A DNA stretch of 64,000 nucleotides from Candidatus Sulfuricurvum sp. RIFRC-1 (GCF_000310245.1 NC_020505.1:1088001-1152000); one strand, 5' to 3'. Positions 28,001-37,348 are shown, counted from the stretch's first letter. The notes: generated by a model from the letters alone, not told the origin. Translations and numbers: made by a program.

Positions 28001-31000
28001 CAAATTACCAATTCATTTTCATTCGGAGCATGGATAAAAGTTTCTGCCACACATCAAATTGACCCTGAAAGTAGCTCTGGAATAGAAGGCGTATGGAACC
28101 AGCATTATGCATTTGAACCTGCTTGGGGAACATATGCTCCTACTTCTGCTAATGGTTTAGCTGGCAGTGGAATGTCTATAGGTACAAATGGGATCAGTGT
28201 CTATGAACATGCTAATGGTTTTATGCCGGCTACAGCCGTTTATTCAGGTAATATTGGATCTGAATACAATCATATTATGGTTGTATATGAAAATAAAATC
28301 CCTTCGATTTATCTAAATGGTGTTTTGGTTCATACAGGTATTTCATCTAGCTCAGCGAATGTATTCGCTCCAATCGTTGCAGGTGGCATGAGTTATGGAT
28401 ATATAAATGGACTTATGGATGATATTCAAATATACGATAGAGCTTTAAGTGCTGATGAAGTCATGAACATAAAAAACGGAAGTGTAATAACGGATGGATT
28501 AGTCGTTAAATATGATTTTGAGGGAAATGATCCTTTAGTGGATAAATCCGGTAATGGACATACCGCAATTGTTAATGGGAATCCTACAATTGTAGACATA
28601 ACTAATTCGACCTATTCCCCACCGCTTATCCTTGATCTTAACACCAATGGAAAAACTTCTGTTTCTCTCATCGATTCCCACACCTATTTCGATTACAGTG
28701 CTGATGGTCTCAAAGAGCACACGGCATGGATCGAGCGTGGAGATGCACTATTGGTGCACGATATCAATAACGATGAAATCATTAACGACGGCAGCGAGCT
28801 CTTCGGAGATAAGACCAAACTTGCCGACGGATCTCTTGCAACTGACGGTTACGCGGCATTGGCTCAATACGATATCAACAGCGACGGTGTAATCGATAAA
28901 AACGATACCGATTTCTTTCAGCTCAAACTCTGGAAAGACGCTAATCAGAACGGAAAAACCGATGCCGGCGAATTGGTCGATCTCTCGGTTGCGGGAGTAA
29001 CATCACTTTCTTTGAATACTTCAGACGGCAGTGTTTACACCCAAACCACGGAAAACGGCAACATCATCACCAACGAAACCAACTACACGACGTTGAGTGA
29101 TACCGGAACAATGCGCGACGTATGGTTCAAAATAGATGCAAACGACACCATCACCGATAACGATACGATCTACGGTACGACTGACAACGAAACCCTCAGC
29201 GGCGATGTCGGAAACGATACCTATGTCATCGCTTTTGGCAGCGGATCAGATGTGATCGATGACAACGGTAACGGTGCCGATACGATCAAATTTATCAGCG
29301 GAATAACATCTGATCGTCTAGTGGTGCAATGGATTCGCGGAACCGATGATCTGCGTATCGGTATCCGCGAGAATGCCGAAGACGATACCCCGATTACCGA
29401 ATTATCGAATACCCTCACCATTAAAAATTGGTTTAACGAGACCGGTGCGATCGAGCAGTTTACGTTTGCTGATGGCACCACATTGAACCGCCAAGGTATC
29501 TATGATCTGCTCCTCGATGTTGAGGGCGATTTGACAATGCGGGTATTGGATGCGGGAGATACTCTGAGCGGTAATAGCGGCAATGACGTCCTCTACGGGT
29601 TGGAAGGCTCTGAAATGCTTTACGGTAAAGAGGGGAGTGATTATCTCTCCGGTCTCTCAGGTGATGACTACCTCTCTGCCGGAGCAGGGGACGATACTCT
29701 CGAAGGGGGCAGCGAAGACGATACCCTAGAGGGGGGAGTAGGCGATGATTACTACCTCTTTGAAAAAGGAGACGGTAAAGATCTTATTATCGATGCGGGA
29801 GGGGCAGATACCCTCTATTTCGGTAACACTATCGAACGCCGTGATGTTATCGTCAATATCGAGAGTGAAGATCTCATCGTAACGTTCGCTTACAATGAGG
29901 GAGTTGCCAGTGATGCCATCGATCAAATCACTATCAAAAACTGGAATGTCGATGATTTCAAACTCGAATCGTTCGCATTTAGTAGTGGAGAAGCGTACAT
30001 GCTCTCTGAACTGATCGAGAAAAACACCAACCATGCACCGGAGATGTTCTTTGAAGAGGGTGAACGCAACCTCGGAAAAGAGCGCAGCGCCAAAGGGATC
30101 TTACTCGCCGATGATATCGATGGGGATAGCCTGAAATACACAATCACATCAGCACCGACGATGGGAACAATCAGTATTAATCAATACGGAATCTGGACTT
30201 ATACCGGTACATCACGTGATGCGGGTACGGACACAGTTATAATTGCGATCCAAGATGGACGAGGAGGGGAAACTACAACAACATTATCGTTTGTAATGGA
30301 AGCTCTCAACCAAGCCCCGGAAGCCCCAAGCGAAACCACCCACACCCTCCAAGACATCCGCATCCTCAGCGGAGAAGTAGGTGCTACCGACATCGACGGC
30401 GATACCCTCTCTTACACTGTCAGTACCGCTACATCTCACGGAACCCTCAGTGTCAACGAAGCAGGGGACTGGAGTTACAGCGCAGCAGATGGATACATGG
30501 GTGGAGACAGCGCCATTATCACGATCGATGACGGCAACGGAGGGCTAATCACTCAAACATTGAGTTTCGATGTAAAAGTCTCTGCTCCGACATTGTCCGA
30601 TAGTACGGTTGAGCTCCTCGAAGATGACGTGACATTCGGAACACTGGATGTTGTTAATCCTGTTGGCGGTGTATTACGTTATGAAATCGTAAATGAAGCT
30701 GAGTATGGCTATTTGAATCTCGATGATTCAGGTGAATGGATTTATGTAGCAGATAGCAATAAAAACGGTAATGACAGTGTTACCATCAAAGTAACCAACG
30801 CCTACGGACTGAGTACGACCATGACACTTTCACTGGCTATCGAAGCAGTGAATGACGCACCTATCTTAACCGAGACACCGGAATCAAAAACACTCCTCGC
30901 AGGTGCATCAACCACCGGAGCTATCAAAGCCTCCGACGTGGACGGTGATGTGCTCTCGTATAGCGTTATCACCACACCGGAACACGGAACACTCACCATC

Positions 31001-32161
31001 AATGAAAAAGGGGAGTATACCTACACCTCAGAGCGTTACTACGACGGAGAGTCCAATGCTACGATTACCATCAATGACGGACACGGTGAAAGTATCACGA
31101 CGACACTCAACTTTACCAACCTTATGACACCGGACTGGCATTACACCTACGGAGGAGAAACCCTAACCATCAATGACAATGACGGAGAGGATATCCTTAT
31201 GATGAATGATATTTCCATGAGTGACCTCACCTTCCTCCAAGAGGGCAATAACCTCCGTATCGATGTCAAAGATAAAAACGATGTGATCTTAACGGATTAC
31301 TTCACCTCACCGACCAAAGGGGTCGAATCCATCCAAACTGCCCAAGGAGCTATTAACCTCTCCAAAGAAAGAATCGGCTCCAGCGGAAGCTTCTTCGGAA
31401 TCAAATGGGGAAGCGATAATAATGACCTCATAAGCGGAAGCGATAACCGAAGTGATCTGATTTTAGGACACAACGGTAACGATATCCTCTTTGGAAAAGG
31501 ATACGGCGATCTCTTATACGGAAACGGAGGTAACGACCTTCTGATCGGTGGAGAGGGTAACGATACCCTGAGCGGAGAGTCAGGTGATGATATCCTTTAT
31601 GGCGATAACGGTAATGACACCCTATGCGGTGATGAGGGTAACGATAAACTCTTCGGAGGTAAAGGTAACGATATGCTCGAAGGCGGAGCGGGTAATGACC
31701 TGCTTCAGGGAGGTGAGGGGACAAATACCCTCATCGGCAGTACCGGAAACGATACCTACCTAGTCACCAATGGAAGTAATAACACAACTATCCATGAAAA
31801 CATTTTAGGCTTTAACTTCTTCGGACATTATATTGGTCAAAACGGAGGAAACGATACTCTCCTTTTCGGTGAGGGAATTACCAAAGAGGATATCAGCTTC
31901 CTCATGAGAGGAAACGATCTCTTACTCCAATACGGAGAGAGTGAGTTTATCACGATCAATAACCAAAAGAACGAGGCTAACCGAATCGAGAAACTCCAAC
32001 TCTCTGATGGCAGTTACCTCACCAATAGCGATATGGACCAAATCATTCAACAGCTGAGCGCTTACAGCAAAGATCACGGATTCCATCTCAAAGACAACAC
32101 CCAAATCCAAAACAACCAAGCGATGATGAATATTGTCGCAAGTGGTTGGCATACTCTATAG
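22064..32161 (+). CDS. Giant multidomain RTX protein (3365 aa) with glycine-rich hydrophobic N-terminus, LamG and cadherin-like domains
   Basis: Residues 1-165 are AT-rich and unlike the rest, with a glycine-rich hydrophobic stretch (about 88-122, GALVGLVSKNALLGVLAGFG) that could insert into membranes. A Pro/Asp linker (about 164-206) leads into the dockerin and helical body shared with the other RTX proteins (to about 625). Next come RTX nonapeptide blocks alternating with Haemolysin-type calcium-binding-related domains (about 640-1955). A LamG-like domain (about 1955-2155), a second dockerin-like module (about 2185-2320), more RTX (to about 2655), four cadherin/VCBS-like repeats (about 2655-3025) and a final RTX array (about 3108-3225) follow. 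The C-terminus, about 110 residues ending ASGWHTL, is the probable T1SS signal. It is the only complete substrate here and may be a giant adhesin, a toxin, or both. Confidence 0.85.
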   Translation: MASSKDNNSSEELIEVKDWFLLGTDLESWGQREYLQYANDNLGTTSNLSHWDEFFKGKNLALDLALNWDHTKTTETNLAEMSVNQVEAITFGALVGLVSKNALLGVLAGFGFSTLSKKLGLDGEGVVEHLKEYFKNHPEVSKTLSEEEKQRLRDMGFIPYDPNSPTPNDPNSPTPNTPKPDPTNPHPHPYDPDEPQPHDPLVLDLNQDGKISTIALEDSQVYFDITGDGVKERVGWIAPEDGFLVYDKNMNGKIEGIGEVFGKDGLSGFAELRSVADTNYDNIIDRRDALFSQLKVWQDTNGDGISQANELKSLSQAGVKNIELNVIGTNINLNGNILSEAGRYGDSTGERELAADIQLLATERVSNSTTPDTYTIDPITETLPQMRGYGYIDNSFKAYNLDPKLKELALSFMNDKKHASANFGEFILRWSGFYDMAKSKGISEEQFSPYLYEVPSLKLWILERFVGSKKDGWRSEVHLSMNTNGGYHTQDFGNEAYIHEHFNLLMERYEAMFAIQAYYPDVFSDTHYDISIDEFVIDDSAAFTTKITAYLNTTTIAQTDKLYLASMMNNLEGTFLHFDAKTMIDSITDTTLKSTITDIMEEKVHFQFAKDSGMYSYANTHVYGDGNNESLVINSTGAVTIQGDKGDDLIRDNAGGNTTYIFSKGDGADTIYDAGGIDTLKLENITLDEVTIEVKNTDLIITLKSDPSDQIRIIDWKKAANRVESILFAGDSQVDLNELLFPKTEGDDYIELTNSNDTVDTLGGNDTVYTYGGDDTIIAGEGNDTVYAGGDNDTLIGGEGADKLYGETGNDTLHGGTGVDILEGGAGNDTYIYNLGDGKDVITDSSGTDTLRFGDGITQSDLIVKTVGSDMIIALRESGKIFEELSDVITVKNWTLNAANRIEAITLSDGTSLAIESLQSVSDENDTLFYGNTSANLNLGGGDDTITAGSGADTISGGAGNDTINTGAGDDTLSGNEGDDVLVAGDGNDILSGGIGSDSLQGGLGDDLYIYSRGDGKDTIIDEYRYGYNGSNQSNAGNDTLTFGENITIEDLIARVVGDDLIIGIKEGTKSFDELNDLLTIKNWVNTNNRIETITLNDKSIVDLAAIQFATEGSDNLIYGDSVTTLDTLGGDDVVITGTAADTVHGGAGNDTLRSGDGNDALYGDAGNDTLIAGSGNDTLEGGEGNDILYGENGNDALSGNTGEDTLQGGLGDDLYLFNLGDGRDTIIDEYPYGSGGNDTLRFGEGITKADLVARAVSGSNDLQIAIRESGKGFDALNDIVTLKNWFDANKRVENITLFDGTVVSLSEMQGGTDGDDYLVFGDSDTVIDALGGNDTVISANGNDTFSGGAGNDILISNNGNDTLSGGEGNDTLKAGAGDDTLSGGTGADALEGGAGNDTYRFGIGDGKDRITDSSGLDSLIFGEGITADNLIARVVNGSDDLQIAIREDGKSFDQLSDVITISGWRNVVYRVENLRLSDGSAITLTQIERSSDGDDYVVFGDEGVIVDAFGGNDTLITGDGADTLSGGAGNDTILSGKGNDILKGDTGTDTLKGGTGSDVYLFNRGDGADNVFDELGNDTLKFGDGITKDDLIFKQQGNNLLIGIAEINKTFDLLSDVVTITDWFKSETNIESIVFADNTSMNQSDIAGLFVANDIYGALYSKPGAIMYGGSGNNTYVYNRGDFAVVIDDQYQQGQIDVNAGNDTLYLSGGINKSDVTFGVVGNDLILKITSKVETYEQLRDYVVIKNWANANRGVEKIIFSNGENLVIDKNGTYPTTTFNYGWVSSQYLIYGDDVNSIIGTTLDDTFETNGGDDSINAGNGNDRIDAGSGNDTIEGGSGNDVITMGTGDDSVSDGSGNDVYKYNRGDGKDTIYDLSGNDTLVFGEGISRDDLIVKQSGSNLIVGIADGEKSFEELSDKITIKNWFYSNNKVEDFQLFDGEMVNPNELITVTPIDNLNFQSMQFDGNDTISLLSRDEAMQITNSFSFGAWIKVSATHQIDPESSSGIEGVWNQHYAFEPAWGTYAPTSANGLAGSGMSIGTNGISVYEHANGFMPATAVYSGNIGSEYNHIMVVYENKIPSIYLNGVLVHTGISSSSANVFAPIVAGGMSYGYINGLMDDIQIYDRALSADEVMNIKNGSVITDGLVVKYDFEGNDPLVDKSGNGHTAIVNGNPTIVDITNSTYSPPLILDLNTNGKTSVSLIDSHTYFDYSADGLKEHTAWIERGDALLVHDINNDEIINDGSELFGDKTKLADGSLATDGYAALAQYDINSDGVIDKNDTDFFQLKLWKDANQNGKTDAGELVDLSVAGVTSLSLNTSDGSVYTQTTENGNIITNETNYTTLSDTGTMRDVWFKIDANDTITDNDTIYGTTDNETLSGDVGNDTYVIAFGSGSDVIDDNGNGADTIKFISGITSDRLVVQWIRGTDDLRIGIRENAEDDTPITELSNTLTIKNWFNETGAIEQFTFADGTTLNRQGIYDLLLDVEGDLTMRVLDAGDTLSGNSGNDVLYGLEGSEMLYGKEGSDYLSGLSGDDYLSAGAGDDTLEGGSEDDTLEGGVGDDYYLFEKGDGKDLIIDAGGADTLYFGNTIERRDVIVNIESEDLIVTFAYNEGVASDAIDQITIKNWNVDDFKLESFAFSSGEAYMLSELIEKNTNHAPEMFFEEGERNLGKERSAKGILLADDIDGDSLKYTITSAPTMGTISINQYGIWTYTGTSRDAGTDTVIIAIQDGRGGETTTTLSFVMEALNQAPEAPSETTHTLQDIRILSGEVGATDIDGDTLSYTVSTATSHGTLSVNEAGDWSYSAADGYMGGDSAIITIDDGNGGLITQTLSFDVKVSAPTLSDSTVELLEDDVTFGTLDVVNPVGGVLRYEIVNEAEYGYLNLDDSGEWIYVADSNKNGNDSVTIKVTNAYGLSTTMTLSLAIEAVNDAPILTETPESKTLLAGASTTGAIKASDVDGDVLSYSVITTPEHGTLTINEKGEYTYTSERYYDGESNATITINDGHGESITTTLNFTNLMTPDWHYTYGGETLTINDNDGEDILMMNDISMSDLTFLQEGNNLRIDVKDKNDVILTDYFTSPTKGVESIQTAQGAINLSKERIGSSGSFFGIKWGSDNNDLISGSDNRSDLILGHNGNDILFGKGYGDLLYGNGGNDLLIGGEGNDTLSGESGDDILYGDNGNDTLCGDEGNDKLFGGKGNDMLEGGAGNDLLQGGEGTNTLIGSTGNDTYLVTNGSNNTTIHENILGFNFFGHYIGQNGGNDTLLFGEGITKEDISFLMRGNDLLLQYGESEFITINNQKNEANRIEKLQLSDGSYLTNSDMDQIIQQLSAYSKDHGFHLKDNTQIQNNQAMMNIVASGWHTL

Positions 32162-32182
32162 GGCACAAGAACCTCTATGAGG

Positions 32183-32211
32183 TCAGTAGTTCCTTCTTCG
32201 GGGATTACTGA
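32183..32211 (+). terminator. Possible terminator hairpin after the RTX island
   Basis: TCAGTAGTTCC and GGGGATTACTGA can pair imperfectly around a TTCTTC loop, 20 bases after the stop of the giant gene. No U-rich tail follows, so termination by this hairpin is uncertain. Confidence 0.35.
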
Positions 32212-32290
32212 CAATCGGATCATGATGATTTATGGGAATTTTATGTGATTGAGTATATGATTTGAACCTATAAATATACGTATTTCCGTA

Positions 32291-32341
32291 TGATTAACAT
32301 AATAATGGATTTTTTCAATATAATATATATTATGTTAATCA
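32291..32341. repeat. 14 bp perfect inverted repeat between the RTX island and aspS
   Basis: TGATTAACATAATA (32291-32304) is followed after 23 bases by its exact complement (32328-32341). It lies about 80 bases upstream of the likely aspS -10 box, at the downstream edge of the island. It could be an operator, a weak terminator, or an island-boundary mark. Confidence 0.6.
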
Positions 32342-32423
32342 ATATATTAATTACACTTACTATAGATAGATAAGTACGTAAGTTGATTACATCACTATTA
32401 TCAAACCAAAAGTTTCCAGCCGC

Positions 32424-32444
32424 TATAATTGCGAAAATTATAAT
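32424..32444 (+). promoter_or_regulatory. Probable aspS promoter -10 boxes
   Basis: Two perfect TATAAT hexamers occur at 32424-32429 and 32439-32444, 35 and 20 bases before the start codon, followed by an AAGGA ribosome site. Campylobacterota sigma-70 promoters rely mainly on the -10 box. Either hexamer could be used. Confidence 0.55.
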
Positions 32445-32458
32445 CTAAGGACTTTGAT

Positions 32459-34213
32459 TTGAGAAGTCATTTTTGTACCGATTTAAGTGAAGCAAACGTA
32501 GGCGATAAAGTCGTTTTATGCGGTTGGGCGAACAGCTACCGTGACCATGGTGGTATTGTATTTATCGACTTGCGCGATAAAAGCGGTCTTATTCAACTCG
32601 TATGCGATCCGGCTGACAATGCTCATGCGCATAAATTGGCGAGCGAAGTTCGTGATGAATTCGTCCTTATCGCTCATGGACGTATCCGTTTGCGTGGTGA
32701 AGGTTTGACAAATCCGCGTTTAAAAACGGGTGCAATTGAAGTGGTTGTGGATGAACTAGTGATTGAAAACCGCTCTGAGCCGGTTCCGTTTGTTATCGGA
32801 GACAACAATGTCGGTGAAGAGACACGTCTCAAATACCGTTATCTTGATTTACGCAATCCATTAATGTTTAACACATTTAAGCTCCGTTCTAAAGCAGCTA
32901 TTGCAGCTCGCAATGTGCTAGACAGCTTAGGTTTTCTGGAAGTAGAGACCCCTATTCTCACCAAATCAACCCCTGAGGGCGCACGTGACTATCTCGTACC
33001 AAGTCGTGTCCATGAAGGTGAGTTCTACGCCCTCCCCCAATCTCCTCAACTCTTTAAACAGCTTTTGATGGTGGGCGGATTTGATCGCTATTTTCAAATA
33101 GCAAAATGTTTCCGTGACGAAGATTTGCGTGCAGATCGTCAACCGGAATTTACCCAAATCGACGTAGAAATGAGCTTCTGCAACCAAGAAGATGTTATTC
33201 GTGTTGCCGAAGAGCTGATTACCGGTATGTTCGCGAGTGCCGGTCATACAGTGGTGACGCCGTTTAATCGTATCAAGTACTCTGATGCGATGGAATGGTA
33301 TGGCTCCGATAAACCGGATCTTCGCTACGATCTTAAAATGGTTGATGTGATTGATATTTTTGCACGTTGTGATAATGAAATATTTACATCTATCGCTGCT
33401 AATCCGAAAATGAACCGTATCAAAGCGCTCCGTGTTCCGGGTGCTGATTTGGTATTCTCGAAACGTGAAATGAAAAGTTTCGAAGACTATGTACGTAAAT
33501 TCGGTGCCAAAGGGCTCGGATACTTCCAAATGAAAGAGGACGGTCTCAAAGGGCCGTTGGAGAAATTCTTTAGCCCTGAAGATTTGCAACTCCTTGTTGA
33601 TCGTACCGGTATGGAAGTGGGCGACGTCGTCTTCTTTGGTGCGGGTGACAAGAAAACCGTATGGGATTATATGGGCCGTTTCCGTATCTTCATCGCAGAG
33701 CACGAAAAAATGAACCTGATCGACAAAGACCGTTTCGAATTTGTATGGGTTGTCGATTTCCCAATGTTCGAAATCGAAGAGGGTCGCGTAAAAGCACTTC
33801 ATCACCCGTTTACTATGCCGCGTGATTTGAATCACGAGCATCTCGAAGATATCGAATCAATCGCTTATGACATCGTTCTTAACGGTACGGAACTCGGCGG
33901 CGGATCGATTCGTATTCATAAACAAGCATTGCAAGAGCAAATTTTCAGTCTCCTCGGTATCGGTGAGGAAGAAGCTCAAGAGAAATTCGGGTTCCTCCTC
34001 GATGCTCTCAAATTCGGAGCACCGCCACACGGTGGTTTCGCTATTGGTTTTGATCGTTTCATGATGTTACTCTCTAAAAAAGATAGCATCCGTGATGTTA
34101 TCGCGTTCCCGAAAACCCAAAGGGCATCATGTATCATGACCCAAGCGCCGAGTCCGGTTGAGTTGACACAGCTTCGTGAACTCCATATACGTTTACGTGA
34201 AAGTGTTAAGTAA
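32459..34213 (+). CDS. aspS: Aspartyl-tRNA synthetase
   Basis: This is a 584-residue class II synthetase of bacterial type: N-terminal OB-fold anticodon-binding domain (about 1-110, [21 protein letters not shown]), catalytic core with motif 2 [18 protein letters not shown], the inserted GAD domain (about 280-410), and motif 3 GFDRFMMLL. It charges tRNA-Asp. Relatives in Campylobacterota such as Helicobacter are non-discriminating and also make Asp-tRNA-Asn for GatCAB, so the same is likely here. The start is TTG at 32459, 7 bases after AAGGA. The two adenylate kinase genes follow closely, probably in one operon. Confidence 0.97.
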   Translation: MRSHFCTDLSEANVGDKVVLCGWANSYRDHGGIVFIDLRDKSGLIQLVCDPADNAHAHKLASEVRDEFVLIAHGRIRLRGEGLTNPRLKTGAIEVVVDELVIENRSEPVPFVIGDNNVGEETRLKYRYLDLRNPLMFNTFKLRSKAAIAARNVLDSLGFLEVETPILTKSTPEGARDYLVPSRVHEGEFYALPQSPQLFKQLLMVGGFDRYFQIAKCFRDEDLRADRQPEFTQIDVEMSFCNQEDVIRVAEELITGMFASAGHTVVTPFNRIKYSDAMEWYGSDKPDLRYDLKMVDVIDIFARCDNEIFTSIAANPKMNRIKALRVPGADLVFSKREMKSFEDYVRKFGAKGLGYFQMKEDGLKGPLEKFFSPEDLQLLVDRTGMEVGDVVFFGAGDKKTVWDYMGRFRIFIAEHEKMNLIDKDRFEFVWVVDFPMFEIEEGRVKALHHPFTMPRDLNHEHLEDIESIAYDIVLNGTELGGGSIRIHKQALQEQIFSLLGIGEEEAQEKFGFLLDALKFGAPPHGGFAIGFDRFMMLLSKKDSIRDVIAFPKTQRASCIMTQAPSPVELTQLRELHIRLRESVK

Positions 34214-34216
34214 TTG

Positions 34217-34789
34217 ATGAAAAAACTTTTTTTGATCATCGGTGCGCCGGGTTCAGGGAAAACGACCGATGCACAGATCATAGCCGAACGTAACAGTGAT
34301 GATATTGTTCACTACTCTACCGGAGATTTGCTCCGTGCCGAAGTAGCCAGTGGCTCTGAACGTGGAAAACGGATTGACAGCTTTATCAGTAAAGGGTTGA
34401 TAGTTCCCATCGAGATCGCGATTGAGACTATTACGAGTGCCATAAAAGTAGCTCCGTCCGACGTTATCTTATTCGATGGGTATCCTCGTTCTTTTGAGCA
34501 AATGGATGAATTGGACAAATTTTTGCAAAATGATAGCTCTATTGAGCTCATTAGCGTTATCGAAGTCGTTGTCAGTGAAGAGGTAGCGCGTGATCGTGTT
34601 TTAGGACGTGCTCGCGGTGCGGATGACAATGAAAAAGTCTTTAACAACCGTATGAAAGTGTATACTGATCCCTTAGCGGATATTCAAAGCTTTTATGAAT
34701 CAAAAAACCTTCTCAAAAAAATTGACGGTGAACGTTCAATTGACGCCATTGTCGATGAGATGGAACTCTTTATCGAATCAAAAATCTAA
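34217..34789 (+). CDS. Short-form adenylate kinase-like NMP kinase
   Basis: The 190-residue protein has the P-loop (GAPGSGKTT), the NMP-binding [10 protein letters not shown] and the FDGYPRS motif. Between the R-rich RVLGRARG segment and the C-terminus there is only a short lid, unlike the long-lid enzyme encoded next. It should phosphorylate AMP or a related nucleoside monophosphate in the cytoplasm. The ATG at 34217 is chosen over the in-frame TTG at 34214. It sits 3 bases after aspS and 15 before the second kinase gene. Having two adenylate kinase-like genes side by side suggests different substrate preference or a partly redundant role. Confidence 0.85.
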   Translation: MKKLFLIIGAPGSGKTTDAQIIAERNSDDIVHYSTGDLLRAEVASGSERGKRIDSFISKGLIVPIEIAIETITSAIKVAPSDVILFDGYPRSFEQMDELDKFLQNDSSIELISVIEVVVSEEVARDRVLGRARGADDNEKVFNNRMKVYTDPLADIQSFYESKNLLKKIDGERSIDAIVDEMELFIESKI

Positions 34790-35452
<663 letters not shown>

Positions 35453-35488
35453 TTTCCCCCCTTTCCCCTCTTACGGGGAATCTCATGT

Positions 35489-35494
35489 TATAAT
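35489..35494 (+). promoter_or_regulatory. TATAAT box immediately before the CinA-like gene (possible leaderless start)
   Basis: A perfect TATAAT ends only 6 bases before the ATG at 35501, with no Shine-Dalgarno-like sequence between. Transcription from this box would start at or next to the A of the ATG. Confidence 0.5.
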
Positions 35495-35500
35495 CTTCTT

Positions 35501-36256
35501 ATGAAAAATCCCCATTTTTATGCTGTAATCATCGGTTCTGAAATCCTTAACGGTCGTCGTGAAGATAAACATTTTTTGTACTTGCGTGATGCACTGCTCC
35601 GACGTGGATTTACCCTATTCTCATCTTCCATTATAAAAGATGACCCCGTGCTGATCCATAATACTTTTTCTATGATTAAAAATGATCCCGATGCTGTGAT
35701 GTTCAGTTTCGGTGGTATCGGTTCAACTCCCGATGATTTAACGCGTCAGATTGCCTCCAACGTCTTCAGTGACGGTGAATTGATTCCGCATGAACAGTTT
35801 ACGCAGGATATTATTGAACGTTTCGCAGAAGCAGCCTATCCTCACCGAGTCCACATGGCTGAACTCCCTAAAAAATCTGAACTTCTCCATAATACAATCA
35901 ATAATATGTCTGGATTTTATCTTGAAGATCGCTTTTTCTTTATGCCGGGATTTCCTGAAATGTCCCATCCGATGGTTGAGGAAGCATTGGAATATTTTTA
36001 TCCCAATGCGCCGTTGCATTATCGTCATACTCTCATCGCCCAAACTTCTGAAAATACTCTGATTGATGTAATGAATAGAATGGATAAATCTGTTGACTTT
36101 TCATCTTTGCCGATGATGAACGGAGGAAATCCAATAGTTGAAATTTCTGTTGCATCGCTTAATTATGAGTTGGGTATTCAAAATTTTCAGCTATTTATCG
36201 ATGCTTTAGAGGAAAAATTAATTCCTTTTGAAATCATTCTAAATAACAAAAAATAA
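35501..36256 (+). CDS. CinA-like molybdopterin-binding-domain protein
   Basis: The 251-residue product matches the N-terminal MoCF_biosynth domain of CinA (VIIGSEILNGRREDKHF, then FSFGGIGSTPDDLTRQ and FMPGFPEMSHPM). It lacks the C-terminal nicotinamide-nucleotide amidohydrolase domain of full CinA. Short CinA-like proteins are of uncertain function; some family members act on damaged nucleotides such as ADP-ribose. It stands alone between adk and a small membrane protein gene and may be read from a leaderless transcript. Confidence 0.85.
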   Translation: MKNPHFYAVIIGSEILNGRREDKHFLYLRDALLRRGFTLFSSSIIKDDPVLIHNTFSMIKNDPDAVMFSFGGIGSTPDDLTRQIASNVFSDGELIPHEQFTQDIIERFAEAAYPHRVHMAELPKKSELLHNTINNMSGFYLEDRFFFMPGFPEMSHPMVEEALEYFYPNAPLHYRHTLIAQTSENTLIDVMNRMDKSVDFSSLPMMNGGNPIVEISVASLNYELGIQNFQLFIDALEEKLIPFEIILNNKK

Positions 36257-36309
36257 AGATTTTAAATATTTTGTCGATTTACTTATAATACTAGTTATGA
36301 GGAGATTGG

Positions 36310-36450
36310 ATGAGTACAGTAAATTATTTACTCGTTGCACTAAGTATCAGTGCGGTTGTGTATGTATTCTATCGATATGTTTTTCTCAAAAGCCCGAAAA
36401 AAGAGTTACCGCACAAACCGCATTTTACACTCAAAATCGAGTCTGAATGA
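36310..36450 (+). CDS. Small membrane protein (46 aa)
   Basis: The short frame starts at an ATG 6 bases after GGAGATT, a good ribosome site. It encodes one hydrophobic helix (NYLLVALSISAVVYVFYRYVF) followed by a basic tail (KSPKKELPHKPH). It fits snugly between the CinA-like gene and the convergent htpX gene. Function unknown. Support comes from the ribosome site, the clear membrane pattern and coding-like composition. Confidence 0.6.
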   Translation: MSTVNYLLVALSISAVVYVFYRYVFLKSPKKELPHKPHFTLKIESE

Positions 36451-36454
36451 CTCG

Positions 36455-37348
36455 CTAAACATAATGTCTGTCATAGAGTTTGTTTTGTTCTGTAGACGAA
36501 TTAAGTTCCTCTTTTAATGCCTCTAAACGTTCCAACCGTTGTTCCGTCGTAGGGTGGGTACGGAAGAGATTCGCAAATGAAATTTTTTTGCCATCAAAGG
36601 GACTTATGATAAACATATGGGCATTTTCCGGAGTTGCTCCGTGCACTTCTCCTCTTCCGTTATAGTTCGAAAGTTTTATCAGAGCATTTTGAAGCCATTC
36701 GGGATGTCCGGTCAAACGTGCCGCACCTTCATCCGCCATAAACTCACGTGATCTGCTGATTGTCATTTGAATTATGCTCGCAGCGATGGGGAGTAAAATA
36801 GCCATGGCAATCATCAAAATCGGATTACCGCCTCGATTATTTCGGTTACCGAACATCGCACCAAACTGCATGATATTCGCAGCAAAGGCTATGGCTCCGG
36901 CGATAGTAGCCGCGATGGTTGCAACCAAAATATCCCGATGCTCAACATGGGATAGCTCATGTGCCATAACCCCCTCTATTTCATCCTCAGAAAGCAACTC
37001 TAACAGTCCTGTCGTAATTGCTACGGCAGCATGTTCAGGATTACGACCGGTGGCAAATGCATTGGGGATATGATCATGGATAATATAGACTTTTGGCATT
37101 GGTAAATTTGCACGTTCGACAAGACGTTCGACAACACGGTAAAGCATTGGTGCTTCTCGGGGGTCAACCTCTTGTGCATTGTAATGTTTCAATATCATCG
37201 CGTCGGAAAAATAATAGGCGTAAAAGTTCATTCCTCCAGCGATCAGGAGGGCAATTGCCATACCGCCGGTTCCCCCAAAGTATCCGCCGATAAGTACGAG
37301 AAGTACACTTAAAGAACCTAATAATAAAAACGTTTTAATCTGTTCCAT
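36455..37348 (-). CDS. htpX: HtpX-family membrane zinc metalloprotease
   Basis: The 297-residue protein has two N-terminal transmembrane helices, the zinc site [11 protein letters not shown] near residue 130, two more helices (about 142-160 and 178-200) and the third ligand in [15 protein letters not shown]. It belongs to M48B and degrades misfolded inner-membrane proteins together with FtsH in other bacteria. Length and topology are normal. The ankyrin gene upstream on the same strand overlaps its start by 14 bases, so the two are probably cotranscribed. Confidence 0.95.
   Translation of the reverse strand: MEQIKTFLLLGSLSVLLVLIGGYFGGTGGMAIALLIAGGMNFYAYYFSDAMILKHYNAQEVDPREAPMLYRVVERLVERANLPMPKVYIIHDHIPNAFATGRNPEHAAVAITTGLLELLSEDEIEGVMAHELSHVEHRDILVATIAATIAGAIAFAANIMQFGAMFGNRNNRGGNPILMIAMAILLPIAASIIQMTISRSREFMADEGAARLTGHPEWLQNALIKLSNYNGRGEVHGATPENAHMFIISPFDGKKISFANLFRTHPTTEQRLERLEALKEELNSSTEQNKLYDRHYV

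Noticed and set aside
32966-33841. Long minus-strand frame opposite aspS
   Set aside because: It lies entirely within a conserved synthetase gene and its translation shows no family features.
35466-35482. GC-rich hairpin (TTCCCC/GGGGAA) after adk as a rho-independent terminator
   Set aside because: The stem is only about 6 bp and no T-run follows; the -10 box of the next gene begins almost at once.
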